Source: a bacterium
GTDB lineage: Bacteria > Babelota > Babeliae > Babelales > Vermiphilaceae
Length of the DNA: 64,000 nucleotides
Assembly (NCBI GenBank): GCA_021777215.1
Contig: JAJYDS010000003.1
Span: forward strand, 1-64,000
Direction: 5' to 3'
Both the position numbers and the translations under genes were made by a program. The notes under the pieces were generated by a model that saw nothing but the letters and a program-made list of their open reading frames with translations, did not search any database and was not told where the DNA came from. Position 1 is the first letter of the stretch, and each line of letters begins with the position of its first letter. Positions 25,700-35,118 of the stretch are shown here, piece after piece.

Positions 25700-28009
25700 T
25701 TATTTTTGTTTATTCATTTTTTTTGTAACTTCTTTGCGTGCCGCTTGAACTAAGGATGTATCACTTGTTGCTTTTAGAGCGTGTGCCACGCATCTATTTT
25801 CTTGTTTTTCAGAGAAGTCGGGCACTGTTTTGAGTAGTGCGGGTGCATGCTCTTGTAGGCCTAATTGTATAATCAAATCAATGAAATCCATAGGCTTAAT
25901 GCCTACTTCAGCAGCTTGGTGGAACAGGCAGGTTGCGGGGGTGAGTCCTGGGAGTGAGTTTAGTTCAAGAAACACGAGCCGTTCTTTTCCCGTTGGCGAT
26001 TGTGCTGCGGTTTGATAAAAACAGTCGATACGAGAATAGCCTTTGCATCCCAAAGCCATATAGAGTTCTTCGATTGTTTTTTGTACAAAGGAAATAGCGT
26101 GAGCGGGAAGGTTTGCTGGTGTTTGGTTTTCTCCCGCGCCTGGCAAGAATTTTTCTTCGATGGACAACACATCGCCAGTTGTAACTACTTGGCTTGGTGG
26201 CAGTGCCTGTGCTTTATCATTACCAATAACGCCTACCGTTAGCTCCATGCCGATGATACATTCTTCGATAAGTGCCGTCATTTTCCCATGGGCAAATAAT
26301 TCTTCAATTGCCGGTGCGACATCAGCCTCTTTTTTGGCCTTTTGCACCATCACACTGCAGCCATCGTCATGTGGTTTGATAATTGCAGGAAACCCTATTT
26401 CTTGGGTTATTTTTTGCGTGAGGGCGGTTTTGTTTTTGTGCCATTCAGCTTGCGAAATAAGGAGTTGTTTTGGGACATCAAAGCCCTGATGCTTTAGAAA
26501 TTGGCCTGCTTTATATTTATCCATGCAAAGTGCGCTGGCAAGCACAGAAGAACCATTGTAAGGCAATCCAAGCATTTCAAGTGTTCCTTGCATAGCGCCA
26601 TTTTCTCCATCACCGCCATGCAGGCCTAAGAAAACAAAATCAGCAATTGATGGTAATTCTGCCCAAGCAACTTTATTTTTGGGGCTTACGAGTTCTTCTA
26701 TTTCTTTAGTTGAGTTTCGGACCAATAGTGATTGATTGAGTTTGAAAAGCTCGAGCGTGCTTGAGACAAAAAGGGGAATGACATCATACTTTTGGGGTGA
26801 TAATTTATAGGTGACGTTTCTGCCGGATTCGAGCGAAATTTCTCGTTCATTAGTACGTCCGCCCATGAGTACGGCCACGCGCATTTTTTTGGTGAACATC
26901 TGGTCCGCTTTCTTTTTTTCGTACATCTCAATAGCTTCAAGCATGCCGTATTGCTGTAACTCTGTTTCGATCAAATGATTAATAAGTTGGGTGTGGCTCA
27001 TGTTTAATTCTGCGGCTTCTCTGAATAAGAAGCTAGAAGGTGCCATACCTGAAAGAGTGTTCGGGTCAACGATAATAATCTTTTGGTCGGCAGTGACAAA
27101 GCCGTCAACACGAGATATGGTGCTAAAGCCAAGTGCTTGTGTTACCCGGACGCAGATATCTTGTATTTTTTTGTTCATGGCGCTACCGGCACGGGTTGGC
27201 GTAAATTTGCTTGCACGGCCGGGCATATATTTTTGTTCGTAATCATAAAAGTCGGTATTTTCTTCAACAACGATTTCTGTTGGAGGTAACGCGAGCCAGT
27301 TGCCATTTTTTTCGGCAATCACGATGCAAGAAAATTCCATGCCTCCTATTTTTTCTTCAATCAATACGGCTTGTTTTTTTAGGGGGCTTGCCTGCATTGC
27401 TTGAGTCAATGCTTGATAAAGTTCTTTTTCTTCATGGACGATGGTTACGCCTAGGCTTGATCCTTCTTTGTATGGTTTGATTACCAAAGGAAACGAGAGC
27501 TTTTCATGATCCAGCTCTTGCAGGAGGGGAGTACTATCTTTGGCTAAACTTTCTATGCGTGCTGGGGTGAGGTTTATACCGCGTGCGACATCAATACCAT
27601 GCATGGTTAGGAATTTTTTCTGTACAATTTTATCCATACCTAGTGCGCTAGCCAACACATTAGATCCCAAATAGGGGATACCCAGTACCTCCAAAAAACC
27701 CTGAAGTGTACCATCCTCGGCAAATCGGCCATGAGTGGCTATGTAGACAAAATCAACCAGTTTTTTCAAGTCATCCCAGACAATAACTTGTGCTTCAGCT
27801 GCCAGACGGTGTTCAAAATCACTTATTTTTCCTCGGTGGAGGAACTTCCAGGGCAAAATATAGAGAATTCCTGTATCAGTTTGAAATAAGGGGACTACCG
27901 TGTAGCGTGAGGTATCTAGGTGATCGCACACCGTGCGTCCGGAATTGAACGAGACTTCTTTTTCAATGGATTTGCCGCCCATGAGGACGCCAACTTTTAA
28001 GGTATGCAT
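25700..28009 (-). CDS. tandem D-alanine-D-alanine ligase fusion (Ddl-Ddl)
   Basis: The 769-residue product contains two complete ATP-grasp ligase units in one frame (about residues 1-360 and 375-720), each about the size of a normal Ddl. Ddl joins two D-Ala for peptidoglycan. Mapping to E. coli DdlB: copy 1 keeps Glu16 (E15), Ser184 (S150) and Tyr261 (Y216), but has Asp315 where the metal ligand Glu270 is usual, with Asn317 intact. Copy 2 keeps Glu388, Asp662, Glu682 and Asn684, but has Cys551 for S150, Phe621 for Y216 and Met554 in the GSSVG loop. So the halves carry different deviations. ATG at 28009 has GGGGG upstream; the longer in-frame start at 28054 is not supported. Confidence 0.9.
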   Translation of the reverse strand: MHTLKVGVLMGGKSIEKEVSFNSGRTVCDHLDTSRYTVVPLFQTDTGILYILPWKFLHRGKISDFEHRLAAEAQVIVWDDLKKLVDFVYIATHGRFAEDGTLQGFLEVLGIPYLGSNVLASALGMDKIVQKKFLTMHGIDVARGINLTPARIESLAKDSTPLLQELDHEKLSFPLVIKPYKEGSSLGVTIVHEEKELYQALTQAMQASPLKKQAVLIEEKIGGMEFSCIVIAEKNGNWLALPPTEIVVEENTDFYDYEQKYMPGRASKFTPTRAGSAMNKKIQDICVRVTQALGFSTISRVDGFVTADQKIIIVDPNTLSGMAPSSFLFREAAELNMSHTQLINHLIETELQQYGMLEAIEMYEKKKADQMFTKKMRVAVLMGGRTNEREISLESGRNVTYKLSPQKYDVIPLFVSSTLELFKLNQSLLVRNSTKEIEELVSPKNKVAWAELPSIADFVFLGLHGGDGENGAMQGTLEMLGLPYNGSSVLASALCMDKYKAGQFLKHQGFDVPKQLLISQAEWHKNKTALTQKITQEIGFPAIIKPHDDGCSVMVQKAKKEADVAPAIEELFAHGKMTALIEECIIGMELTVGVIGNDKAQALPPSQVVTTGDVLSIEEKFLPGAGENQTPANLPAHAISFVQKTIEELYMALGCKGYSRIDCFYQTAAQSPTGKERLVFLELNSLPGLTPATCLFHQAAEVGIKPMDFIDLIIQLGLQEHAPALLKTVPDFSEKQENRCVAHALKATSDTSLVQAARKEVTKKMNKQK

Positions 28010-28336
28010 AAAAGGCCCCCGCACCAAGAATAAAAAGGTACAAAAAGTGTACACGAGAAAAAATTTTAAAAATCAGTTTTTCAAAAAATGACAATTCTAG
28101 TGTAACCCGTAAAAAAAAGAGCGTAAATAATAAAAATGTTTTTTATGAGAGCTCTTTAGTTATTTTTTGTTCCATATGAGTTTTTAGGTGTTCGAAAACG
28201 TGCATAACTTTACAAAATTAGGGTTTTCAGTACTATAAAAGTGGTTTCCAGGCTATGCTTCTTTGGGTTTCACACTCGGTAAGCTATGCCTGCATTTGTT
28301 AGGGTTATTTTTTAAATCATTATAGGGAGATCGTCT
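28010..28336. other. divergent promoter region of the Ddl-Ddl and pyrophosphatase genes
   Basis: This AT-rich region has no ORF. On the minus strand a TTGTCA (28089-28094) may be the -35 element for the ligase. On the plus strand GCTATGCT near 28252 resembles the -10 boxes of other genes here, without a clear -35. Confidence 0.35.
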
Positions 28337-30307
28337 ATGGTTGTTGGGCATTTTGCATTGATTAGCAGTACTGCCTTACTGGGGTTGGCAATTGTTGCCT
28401 ACCTTTTTGCAAAGATAGGGGCGGTTTCAGTAAAAAATGACAAGGCTGCTAAAATCGCTGGGGCTATTGCGCATGGCGCGATGACCTTTTTAAAGGAAGA
28501 ATATAAAATTATTTCAGTGGTTGTTTTGGCCGGCATTCTTATTTTGAGCTATGCCATGGGCCCATTGGTTGGACTTTTCTTTGGTATTGGCTCTCTTTGC
28601 TCATTGACGACGGGCTTTATTGGTATGCGTGCTGCCACCAAGGCAAACGTACGCACCACCATGGCAGCGCAAAGTGAAGGTGAGCATGCAGCATTCTTAA
28701 TGGCTCTTTTTGGCGGCGGCGTTATGGGTTTTGCCGTTGCTAGTTTTGGTCTTATGGGCCTTGGAGTCATTTTCTACTTCTTTGCCGATCATCCAGATTT
28801 TGTAAAAATGATTACCGGTTTTGGTTTTGGTGCGAGCTTGGTTGCTTTTTTTGCCCGTGTTGGCGGCGGTATTTATACCAAGTCTGCTGACGTTGGCGCT
28901 GATTTGGTCGGAAAAATTGAGGCGGGTATTCCTGAAGATGATCCGCGTAATCCTGCCGTTATTGCCGATAATGTTGGTGACTGCGTTGGTGATACTGCTG
29001 GCATGGGTGCCGATATTTATGAATCCTATGTTGGTTCGATGATAGCCTCTATTGTGTTGGCCACCACAGCCTACGGTACCAATATGGTTTACTGGACTTT
29101 TCCGCTTATGTTGGCGGTATTTGGCCTGGTTGGTTCAGCTGTTGGTCTTTTTTCTAATTTATTTTTACGGTTTGCGCCATCAGCGATGTTGCGTAATGCG
29201 CTCTATATAGCCACCCTCTTTTTTCTGGGTACTACCTATGTGTATATGAGCTACGCCGACATCAATATGAGCCTATTTGTCTCTATCGTACTCGGTTGTG
29301 TTGCGGGTATTATTGTTGGCCTCATTACTGAGTACTACACCGGTGGTTCTCCCGTGCGTAGAATTGCAGAATCGAGCCAATCAGGTGCGGCAACTAACTT
29401 AATTTATGGTCTTTCAGTGGGTATGGAATCAACCGTAGCACCTGTTATTATTTTAGCCTTTATTGTTCTCTGGTCTTATCTGTATGGCGGGGGCATTTTT
29501 GGTGTATCTCTTGCGGGCGTTTCTATGTTAGCAACAGTCGGTATCAGCATGACTATTGATGCTTATGGACCAATTGCTGATAATGCCGGTGGTATTGCTG
29601 AAATGTCTGGATTCGATCCATCAGTAAGAAAAATTACCGACAAGTTGGATGCCTTGGGTAATACGACTGCGGCAATGGGTAAAGGTTTTGCTATTGGCTC
29701 AGCGTTGCTTACCGCGCTTGCGCTCTTTTCAGCATTCGCTCAAGAAGCACATTTGGCCGGATTGAACGTCGTAGATCCAACGATCTTAGTTGGTCTCTTT
29801 ATTGGAGCCACTGTACCATTTCTTATTTCAGCATTAACCATGCGTTCTGTTGGTCAAGCGGCGCTTAAGATGGTTTTTGAAGTGCGTCGTCAATTCAAAG
29901 AAATTGCCGGGCTCATGGAAGGAACAGCGGATCCTGATTCTGATCGCTGTGTTGCCATTAGCACCAAAGCTGCCTTGCACGAAATGATGCTTCCTGCGGC
30001 CATTACGGTAGGCGTACCAGTATTTGTCCGTTTCGTCCTAGGCAAAGAAGCGCTGGGCGGTATGCTTGTTGGTGCTACGGTCGTTGGTGTATTGCTTGCA
30101 CTTATGATGGCCAATGGCGGTGGTGCATGGGATAATGCCAAGAAATATATTGAAGCAGGTCATTTGGGTGGTAAGGGTTCTGATGCGCATCGTGCGGCCG
30201 TTGTGGGCGATACGGTGGGCGATCCTTTCAAGGATACATCCGGCCCAGCTCTTAATATTTTAATTAAGCTTATGTCAGTACTTTCTCTTTTATTAGTACT
30301 GATTTAA
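28337..30307 (+). CDS. hppA: membrane-bound ion-pumping pyrophosphatase
   Basis: The enzyme hydrolyses pyrophosphate and pumps H+ (or Na+) across the membrane, saving energy in organisms with a reduced metabolism. The 656 residues show about 15-16 membrane helices, the catalytic [19 protein letters not shown] and [16 protein letters not shown] motifs, and a matching C-terminal [17 protein letters not shown]. The potassium-site phrase reads [16 protein letters not shown], with Ala where potassium-independent enzymes have Lys, so a K+-dependent type is likely. GGGAG lies 8 bases before the ATG. A strong terminator follows. Confidence 0.96.
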   Translation: MVVGHFALISSTALLGLAIVAYLFAKIGAVSVKNDKAAKIAGAIAHGAMTFLKEEYKIISVVVLAGILILSYAMGPLVGLFFGIGSLCSLTTGFIGMRAATKANVRTTMAAQSEGEHAAFLMALFGGGVMGFAVASFGLMGLGVIFYFFADHPDFVKMITGFGFGASLVAFFARVGGGIYTKSADVGADLVGKIEAGIPEDDPRNPAVIADNVGDCVGDTAGMGADIYESYVGSMIASIVLATTAYGTNMVYWTFPLMLAVFGLVGSAVGLFSNLFLRFAPSAMLRNALYIATLFFLGTTYVYMSYADINMSLFVSIVLGCVAGIIVGLITEYYTGGSPVRRIAESSQSGAATNLIYGLSVGMESTVAPVIILAFIVLWSYLYGGGIFGVSLAGVSMLATVGISMTIDAYGPIADNAGGIAEMSGFDPSVRKITDKLDALGNTTAAMGKGFAIGSALLTALALFSAFAQEAHLAGLNVVDPTILVGLFIGATVPFLISALTMRSVGQAALKMVFEVRRQFKEIAGLMEGTADPDSDRCVAISTKAALHEMMLPAAITVGVPVFVRFVLGKEALGGMLVGATVVGVLLALMMANGGGAWDNAKKYIEAGHLGGKGSDAHRAAVVGDTVGDPFKDTSGPALNILIKLMSVLSLLLVLI

Positions 30308-30332
30308 CTATTTTTAATTGCAGATTACACGA

Positions 30333-30364
30333 GGGGGACACGAAAATAATTGTGTCCCCTTTTT
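30333..30364 (+). terminator. terminator after hppA
   Basis: GGGGACAC (30334-30341) pairs with GTGTCCCC (30352-30359) and runs into TTTTT. Confidence 0.85.
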
Positions 30365-30480
30365 GTTTGTATAAAATTTTTATTAGAAATTTCTTGAGAA
30401 ATAATATTTGCTATTGTTATCCTGAAATTAGAAAGTGCGTTAAAATTTTTTCGAGGCTTTTTTCTTAAGGAGGTTAAGCC

Positions 30481-31152
30481 ATGAACGGGGGAGAACGTGG
30501 CTTTACCACGATAAAATCGATTGTACAAATCCTATCAGTCTGGTTTTTGGCTTTTTTGGTGCCTAAGGCCTATGTCTGGTATAAAGAAGCAAGAGTATGT
30601 AATCATCCATCAATTATTGCGTGCAGGAATGGTGCAGTGCAAGGAGCCGATCTTTTATTTGCTATGCGTACCAATAATCCTCAGAGCACGGTGCCAAAAT
30701 CTATTGCCTTAGTTGCTGATGACATAAATCGCCTTTATGCATGTGCGGCGACGACTGATTTTCTTTTAAAAAAGGGTTTCCATATAAAAAAAATTTTTGT
30801 TCCCTGGTACGCTGACTCGTCAGGTAAAACGGTCTCTGTTGGTAAAGCGCGTAAAATTCCGGTGGAGCGTATTGCCCAAAATGGTCTTTTTACCAAGCAA
30901 CAAGTGCACGGAGTAGACTTGATTGTTTTTGCGATGCAAGATTCACGGATGGAGCATGCTCAGTATGCCTCGACGCTTACGCAAACAATGCGAGCGGCAA
31001 ACCAGTATAAAAAAATGCTTGTGATTATGGATCACCATCATGATGGTGAATTTTTTTCTTTTGATGAGAAATCATTTAAAAAATATGCGCGAGGGCCCTT
31101 GGCTCCTGAGAGTCTTATACGCAAACCATTAGACCACATTATTTGCATTTAG
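30481..31152 (+). CDS. truncated, probably inactive NamZ (DUF1343) paralogue
   Basis: The 223-residue product aligns with the N-terminal part of the next gene. KKGFHIKKIFVPWYADSSG corresponds to KKGVHIACIFVPEHGLSG, and GVDLIVFAMQDSRMEHAQYASTL to DLDLIVFELQDSGMRHYTYISTL. The EHG of the active NamZ family is replaced by WYA, the LDRPNP motif by MDHHHDG, and the whole C-terminal domain (about 200 residues) is missing. An N-terminal membrane segment remains. The frame is intact, so it may have a non-enzymatic role, such as binding muropeptides or regulating its neighbour. The stop lies 8 bases before the active copy. Confidence 0.75.
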   Translation: MNGGERGFTTIKSIVQILSVWFLAFLVPKAYVWYKEARVCNHPSIIACRNGAVQGADLLFAMRTNNPQSTVPKSIALVADDINRLYACAATTDFLLKKGFHIKKIFVPWYADSSGKTVSVGKARKIPVERIAQNGLFTKQQVHGVDLIVFAMQDSRMEHAQYASTLTQTMRAANQYKKMLVIMDHHHDGEFFSFDEKSFKKYARGPLAPESLIRKPLDHIICI

Positions 31153-31160
31153 AGGTACGC

Positions 31161-32498
31161 ATGAATGATTTTTTTCGTGTGGGTAGTTTTGTCGGGAGTT
31201 TCCTTTGTCTTTTGTGTACGCCTATTCTTATGTATTCACTTCATGAACAATCTAATGGTATTCACAGCAAAATGATGGTGCGTGATCAGCAGGTACGACG
31301 CAAGGAGCTTTTTTTGTTGGGAGTCGAAGCGGTCACGAGAGCGCAGTTATATTGTGCGGCAGGAAAAATGGCACCAACAGGATTGCTTACCATTGGGTTG
31401 GTGACCAATCAGACCGGTAAAGATCAACAGGGGCGACGCACGATAGATATTCTGAGAAAAAAAGGGGTGCATATAGCGTGCATTTTTGTTCCGGAGCATG
31501 GACTTTCAGGAACTATAAAAGCATCGCATGATGTGGCAAATTCGGTTGATGAAAAAACAGGTATTTCGGTGGTGAGTCTTTTTGGCAATGGCAGTGGCAA
31601 GACGCTTGACGCAGCTTATTTGAAAGATCTGGATTTAATCGTTTTTGAGTTGCAAGATTCGGGCATGCGTCATTATACCTATATTTCAACCTTGTATTTG
31701 GTTATGCAGGCAGCAGCGCGTGCGGATAAGCCACTTATGGTTTTGGATCGACCTAATCCGCTTAAACACCCAATGGAGGGGCCCCTTGTTGAACCCGGGC
31801 TACAATCATTTATTTCCATTGCGTCTATTCCTTTACGCCATGGCATGACGATGGGCGAATTAGCGCGGTACTTTAATGCTCATGTGCTTGAAAAGCCAAT
31901 AAAGCTGTCTGTTGCGTCAATGCAACACTATAATAGGTTGCAGGGGTTACCCGGAAAATTGCCCGCACAACTCTCTCCCTATTTAAAAAATAAATCAGCT
32001 TGTTATGGTTATAGTTTTTTGGGCCTTTTGGGGGAAGTAAGGCCATTTAGTACCGGGCTTGGCACTGAATACGCTATGCGCTGTGTGGCCTTACCAGAAA
32101 CAGTGCATGTGCCACATTCTTTTTGGCCGGAGCTCTCTGCACTCTTACACAAAATAGGATTACACTCGCGTCCCTTCGGTTTTTACAATGAACGAAAAAA
32201 AATGAGTTATAAGGGGCTACAATTTGAGCTCTCCGATCCGGCACTTTTTTCATCATTTCAAGTGCTCATGACAATCCTGAGTTTTGTGTATAAGGCGGGC
32301 GTGCCGCTTATTTTTTCTGCGGCATTTGATAAGGCTGCTGGTACTACTCAAGTACGTGAGTATGTGCAAGGAGATATTTCTCGGGAGGTATTTGCGCGGC
32401 ACATAAATACACAATTACATGACTTTCATGAAAAGGCAAAGGCTTCTTTTTTATATTCACCGTTGCCTAAGTTAGTAAATTTTCCGGAGAAAGCGTAA
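31161..32498 (+). CDS. exo-beta-N-acetylmuramidase NamZ-type (DUF1343)
   Basis: The 445-residue product has an N-terminal membrane/signal segment and the full DUF1343 layout: GLVTNQTGKDQQG, IFVPEHGLSG (with the conserved Glu-His), ELQDSGMRHYTYISTL, VLDRPNPL, and a C-terminal domain with EVRPFSTGLGTEYA. NamZ removes terminal N-acetylmuramic acid from peptidoglycan fragments during recycling. AGAGG at 31151-31155 lies 5 bases before ATG 31161. With the Ddl fusion, VanX-type dipeptidase and amidase in this window it forms part of a cell-wall turnover set. Confidence 0.88.
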   Translation: MNDFFRVGSFVGSFLCLLCTPILMYSLHEQSNGIHSKMMVRDQQVRRKELFLLGVEAVTRAQLYCAAGKMAPTGLLTIGLVTNQTGKDQQGRRTIDILRKKGVHIACIFVPEHGLSGTIKASHDVANSVDEKTGISVVSLFGNGSGKTLDAAYLKDLDLIVFELQDSGMRHYTYISTLYLVMQAAARADKPLMVLDRPNPLKHPMEGPLVEPGLQSFISIASIPLRHGMTMGELARYFNAHVLEKPIKLSVASMQHYNRLQGLPGKLPAQLSPYLKNKSACYGYSFLGLLGEVRPFSTGLGTEYAMRCVALPETVHVPHSFWPELSALLHKIGLHSRPFGFYNERKKMSYKGLQFELSDPALFSSFQVLMTILSFVYKAGVPLIFSAAFDKAAGTTQVREYVQGDISREVFARHINTQLHDFHEKAKASFLYSPLPKLVNFPEKA

Positions 32499-32536
32499 TT
32501 TTTCTTTTTTCTGTCTGAGTTTTTATGGTGGCCTTC

Positions 32537-32971
32537 TTATTTTCCGAGCTTAAAGTGTTTTTTTATACTTGCTCGCAGCTCATTTTTAAAATCAGCCAGG
32601 TTGTGTACTCCCATATCTTGTTGTTTCTTTTTACCTTTTTCAAAGTAAATGAAGGTGGGGACGCCCAATACGCCATACTTTGTTTTTAAATCTTTGTGTG
32701 CATCAATATCAATTTGTGCAAAAAAGACCTTGTCTTTAAATTCTGCCTCATCGGCTATGGCTTCAAATGGTTTTTGGATAGATTGGCAGACGTGGCACCA
32801 TGATCCATAAAATTCTAGTACCGCAAGCAGCGGTTTGCTGGTGATTTCTTTTTCAAGCTGACTTGAGCTTTCTATGATGGTAATTGTTGCATGGAGCATG
32901 GTAGTACAGAGTGCACAGCTAACGCAGAGTAGTAATTGCATGCGTGTATGTAAAGATACGTTTTTTTTCAC
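32537..32971 (-). CDS. exported thioredoxin-like protein, CHVC active site
   Basis: The 144-residue product has a signal peptide (ending MLHA; an alternative Met lies at residue 11) and a thioredoxin fold with WCHVC at about residues 58-62, DIDAHKDLKTKYGVLGVPTF and the cis-Pro. The CxxC dipeptide HV differs from the usual GP, which suggests a changed redox potential. Probably a periplasmic disulfide reductase or isomerase. It lies downstream of the other thioredoxin on the same strand, 176 bases apart with a terminator between. Confidence 0.88.
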   Translation of the reverse strand: MKKNVSLHTRMQLLLCVSCALCTTMLHATITIIESSSQLEKEITSKPLLAVLEFYGSWCHVCQSIQKPFEAIADEAEFKDKVFFAQIDIDAHKDLKTKYGVLGVPTFIYFEKGKKKQQDMGVHNLADFKNELRASIKKHFKLGK

Positions 32972-33095
32972 GAGGTCCTCCCTTTTTGAGTTTGCCAGAC
33001 ACAGACAGTTGTGTTTGTGTCCCCAGGCCTGATTAGGATACCAAATTAGTGTGCCGGTGAGTCAATACTGTGAGTTTCCTGTGAGGGGAAGCATT

Positions 33096-33126
33096 AAAAA
33101 AGCCCCGCTTTTGGCAGGGCTTTTTT
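33096..33126. terminator. terminator of the second thioredoxin gene
   Basis: AAAAAAGCCC and GGGCTTTTTT flank a short GC pair region (one C-A mismatch) and a TTTTG loop. A/T tracts lie on both sides. Confidence 0.75.
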
Positions 33127-33147
33127 AAGTATTATTTTTTTAGAGAC

Positions 33148-33540
33148 TTATTTGAGCAGGCTGTCTAAAATAGCTTTCAGCGCTGCTTCTTTTTGAATAC
33201 CACTGGCTGGTCGTTTAACTTCGACGCCATTTTTGAAGAAAATAATTGTTGGTATGCTGCCAACATTGTAGGCGCTGCTGAGGTTTCTGTTGTCACCTTC
33301 ATCAATATTGAGTTTGATGAAGTAAACACTAGGATATTGTTCTGCAACGCGGTGTAAAATCGGTCCTTGTTGACGACATGGTCCACACCAGGTGGCATGA
33401 AAATCAACAACCACGACAGCGTGATCTTTTAAGGCTTGTTCGAACTTTGCTTGTGAGCTTAGTTCAACAAGATTTGTGCTTTCTTTGGCGAGCGTGCATG
33501 ATGCAGCCAGAGCGAGTGTTGTTAAAAATAATTTACTCAT
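33148..33540 (-). CDS. exported thioredoxin, CGPC active site
   Basis: The 130-residue product has a signal peptide (MSKLFLTTLALAASCTLA) followed by a standard thioredoxin: VVDFHATWCGPCRQQGPIL, KLNIDEGDNRNLSSAYNVGSIPT and the C-terminal GI motif. It probably keeps cysteines reduced in the periplasm, or acts with the CHVC protein downstream. The leader makes a cytoplasmic role unlikely. Confidence 0.92.
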   Translation of the reverse strand: MSKLFLTTLALAASCTLAKESTNLVELSSQAKFEQALKDHAVVVVDFHATWCGPCRQQGPILHRVAEQYPSVYFIKLNIDEGDNRNLSSAYNVGSIPTIIFFKNGVEVKRPASGIQKEAALKAILDSLLK

Positions 33541-33727
33541 TGAAATTCCTTTCTATGGTTTTTAGGGTTGCTCCCTATCCATAACGATATAGGCTTTTCT
33601 GCTCTTGTCAACCGGGTAATTGAGGATAAACTAAATTAGACTCAGGGGAATTTATCAAGATACGTTGTATTTTTATGCATGGAGTGAAACTAATAGTAGC
33701 TGTATGATATTTTTAGGGAGGATGCGG

Positions 33728-34357
33728 ATGAATAAGAATATATTATTTTTGTTTTTAGTATACAGCGTCACCACGCTCGTAGGCATGAAACCAGGCAGCC
33801 CTGATCGTTTTTTAAACGACGTTGATGTAGATGCTCCAGAGGATAGAGATGCAAAAGACAAGCCGCTTGGTTTAGTTTATGAGCAGGCACGTATTAAACG
33901 AATTTACCTAGAGCTGGCTGCAGAGACGAGCATGCAGGAATCGATTTGTATACCGACAGATAATGAAGTAAACACAGCCATAGCTTTGAGCTCAATTGTC
34001 TCTCAACGGTTTATTCCTATTACCCCGACTATGCCTGCAAGCGGTAAGAAGTATTGCGTTGATGAAGGTACGCAGGACTGCGCGGTTGATGAAAGTGAGC
34101 AAAGCACCTCTGCCAGGACAAGACCGTATAAACGAGAATTGCCGAAGGATCCTAAAAAAGTCTTTTTATTTTGGCTAACCATGTATGGACCGTATGCCAT
34201 CGAAATTCAAGATGGCACTGGTCGGTTTGAATGTTCCTGTGCCTGTTGTTATTATCGTGGTTCAAAAAATAACGTAGTCTCACATTGTAAGCATTCTCAT
34301 ATTATCGGGACGCTTTTGAAAGAAGTCTGTCATTACTCCTCAAATATTCACGTTTAA
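33728..34357 (+). CDS. exported protein with a zinc-finger-like C-terminus
   Basis: The 209-residue product has a signal-like N-terminus ending LVG, then MKPGSPD. The middle is acidic with no known domain. Near the end, FECSCACC (Cys169, 171, 173, 174) and HCKHSH (His186, 189, 191) are spaced like a C2H2 zinc finger (Cys169-x3-Cys173-x12-His186-x4-His191), though the usual hydrophobic position is not met. Such fingers are common in eukaryotes and rare in bacteria. GGGAGG at 33716-33721 lies 6 bases before ATG 33728. It ends inside the convergent VanX-type gene by 18 bases. Confidence 0.65.
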   Translation: MNKNILFLFLVYSVTTLVGMKPGSPDRFLNDVDVDAPEDRDAKDKPLGLVYEQARIKRIYLELAAETSMQESICIPTDNEVNTAIALSSIVSQRFIPITPTMPASGKKYCVDEGTQDCAVDESEQSTSARTRPYKRELPKDPKKVFLFWLTMYGPYAIEIQDGTGRFECSCACCYYRGSKNNVVSHCKHSHIIGTLLKEVCHYSSNIHV

Positions 34358-35077
34358 TAAGGGGCAGTTTTTCCAGTCCGAGTCATCAAAGTGCCACCAT
34401 TCATGGGTAGCTTGTATAAAGCCATGTTTTTTCATGACTTGAGTCAGGAGATTGCGATTATTGATTGTCGCCGCGGGGAGTTGCATGAACTTCTGGTGTG
34501 CTTTCTCTGAAAAATCATCAAAATCAGTGGGCATGGGCAATTCGTTGCCCGCGCTAGTCACCAGCGTTACATCAACGGAGCAGCCGCGGGTATGCCGTGA
34601 ACCCTGGGCAGGAGGTGCAACATAGCGGGGATCGGCGACCAAGCGCCAGAAATTTTTTTGTGTTGCTGGCGAGCGGTAGCCATCCCAGATTTTCAGGCCA
34701 AGTCCCTGCTTTTCTAGTTCTTTTTGCACGGCATCTAGTTTTAACGCCGTTGCTTTTTTAAGATAACAGAGGGCGGTGCGATATATTTTCTTGCCAGTAA
34801 AATTATTAGTACCGGCGTAGCGCAAGTCGACAAGAATATGTGGATTTATGGTTTTGATATTGACCAAGCAGCCTCGAGCGATTTTATTTTTGGGGTGCTT
34901 GAGGTATCTGCTGTGATCTGATGTGTGTGGGATGTCGGTAGGATTAGCATTAAAAAAGGTGGCGGCAGAGTTGGAGCAGGTGGCACCATGGAGCATGGGC
35001 ATATAAGCGCTCAGCAGGAGAGTATATACCGCACGTATCCGCACCAATTTTTTTTGTCTATTCAAGATTTTCCTCAT
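34340..35077 (-). CDS. exported VanX-type D-Ala-D-Ala dipeptidase
   Basis: The 245-residue product has a signal-like N-terminus and the M15D zinc peptidase motifs: DGYRSP with Arg135, SRHTRGCSVD with zinc ligands His162 and Asp169, and HEWWHFD with catalytic Glu226 and ligand His229. VanX splits D-Ala-D-Ala; homologues outside resistance clusters recycle D-Ala from peptidoglycan. With the tandem Ddl protein it could form a D-Ala turnover loop. No VanH, VanR or VanS gene was seen. Confidence 0.88.
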   Translation of the reverse strand: MRKILNRQKKLVRIRAVYTLLLSAYMPMLHGATCSNSAATFFNANPTDIPHTSDHSRYLKHPKNKIARGCLVNIKTINPHILVDLRYAGTNNFTGKKIYRTALCYLKKATALKLDAVQKELEKQGLGLKIWDGYRSPATQKNFWRLVADPRYVAPPAQGSRHTRGCSVDVTLVTSAGNELPMPTDFDDFSEKAHQKFMQLPAATINNRNLLTQVMKKHGFIQATHEWWHFDDSDWKNCPLLNVNI

Positions 35078-35118
35078 GGGGTCATAAGCAAGAGTTTATG
35101 CGCTATTCTCTCATTTTT

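Noticed and set aside
34340-35077. VanX-type gene as vancomycin resistance
   Set aside because: No VanH, VanR or VanS genes nearby; recycling of D-Ala is the simpler role.
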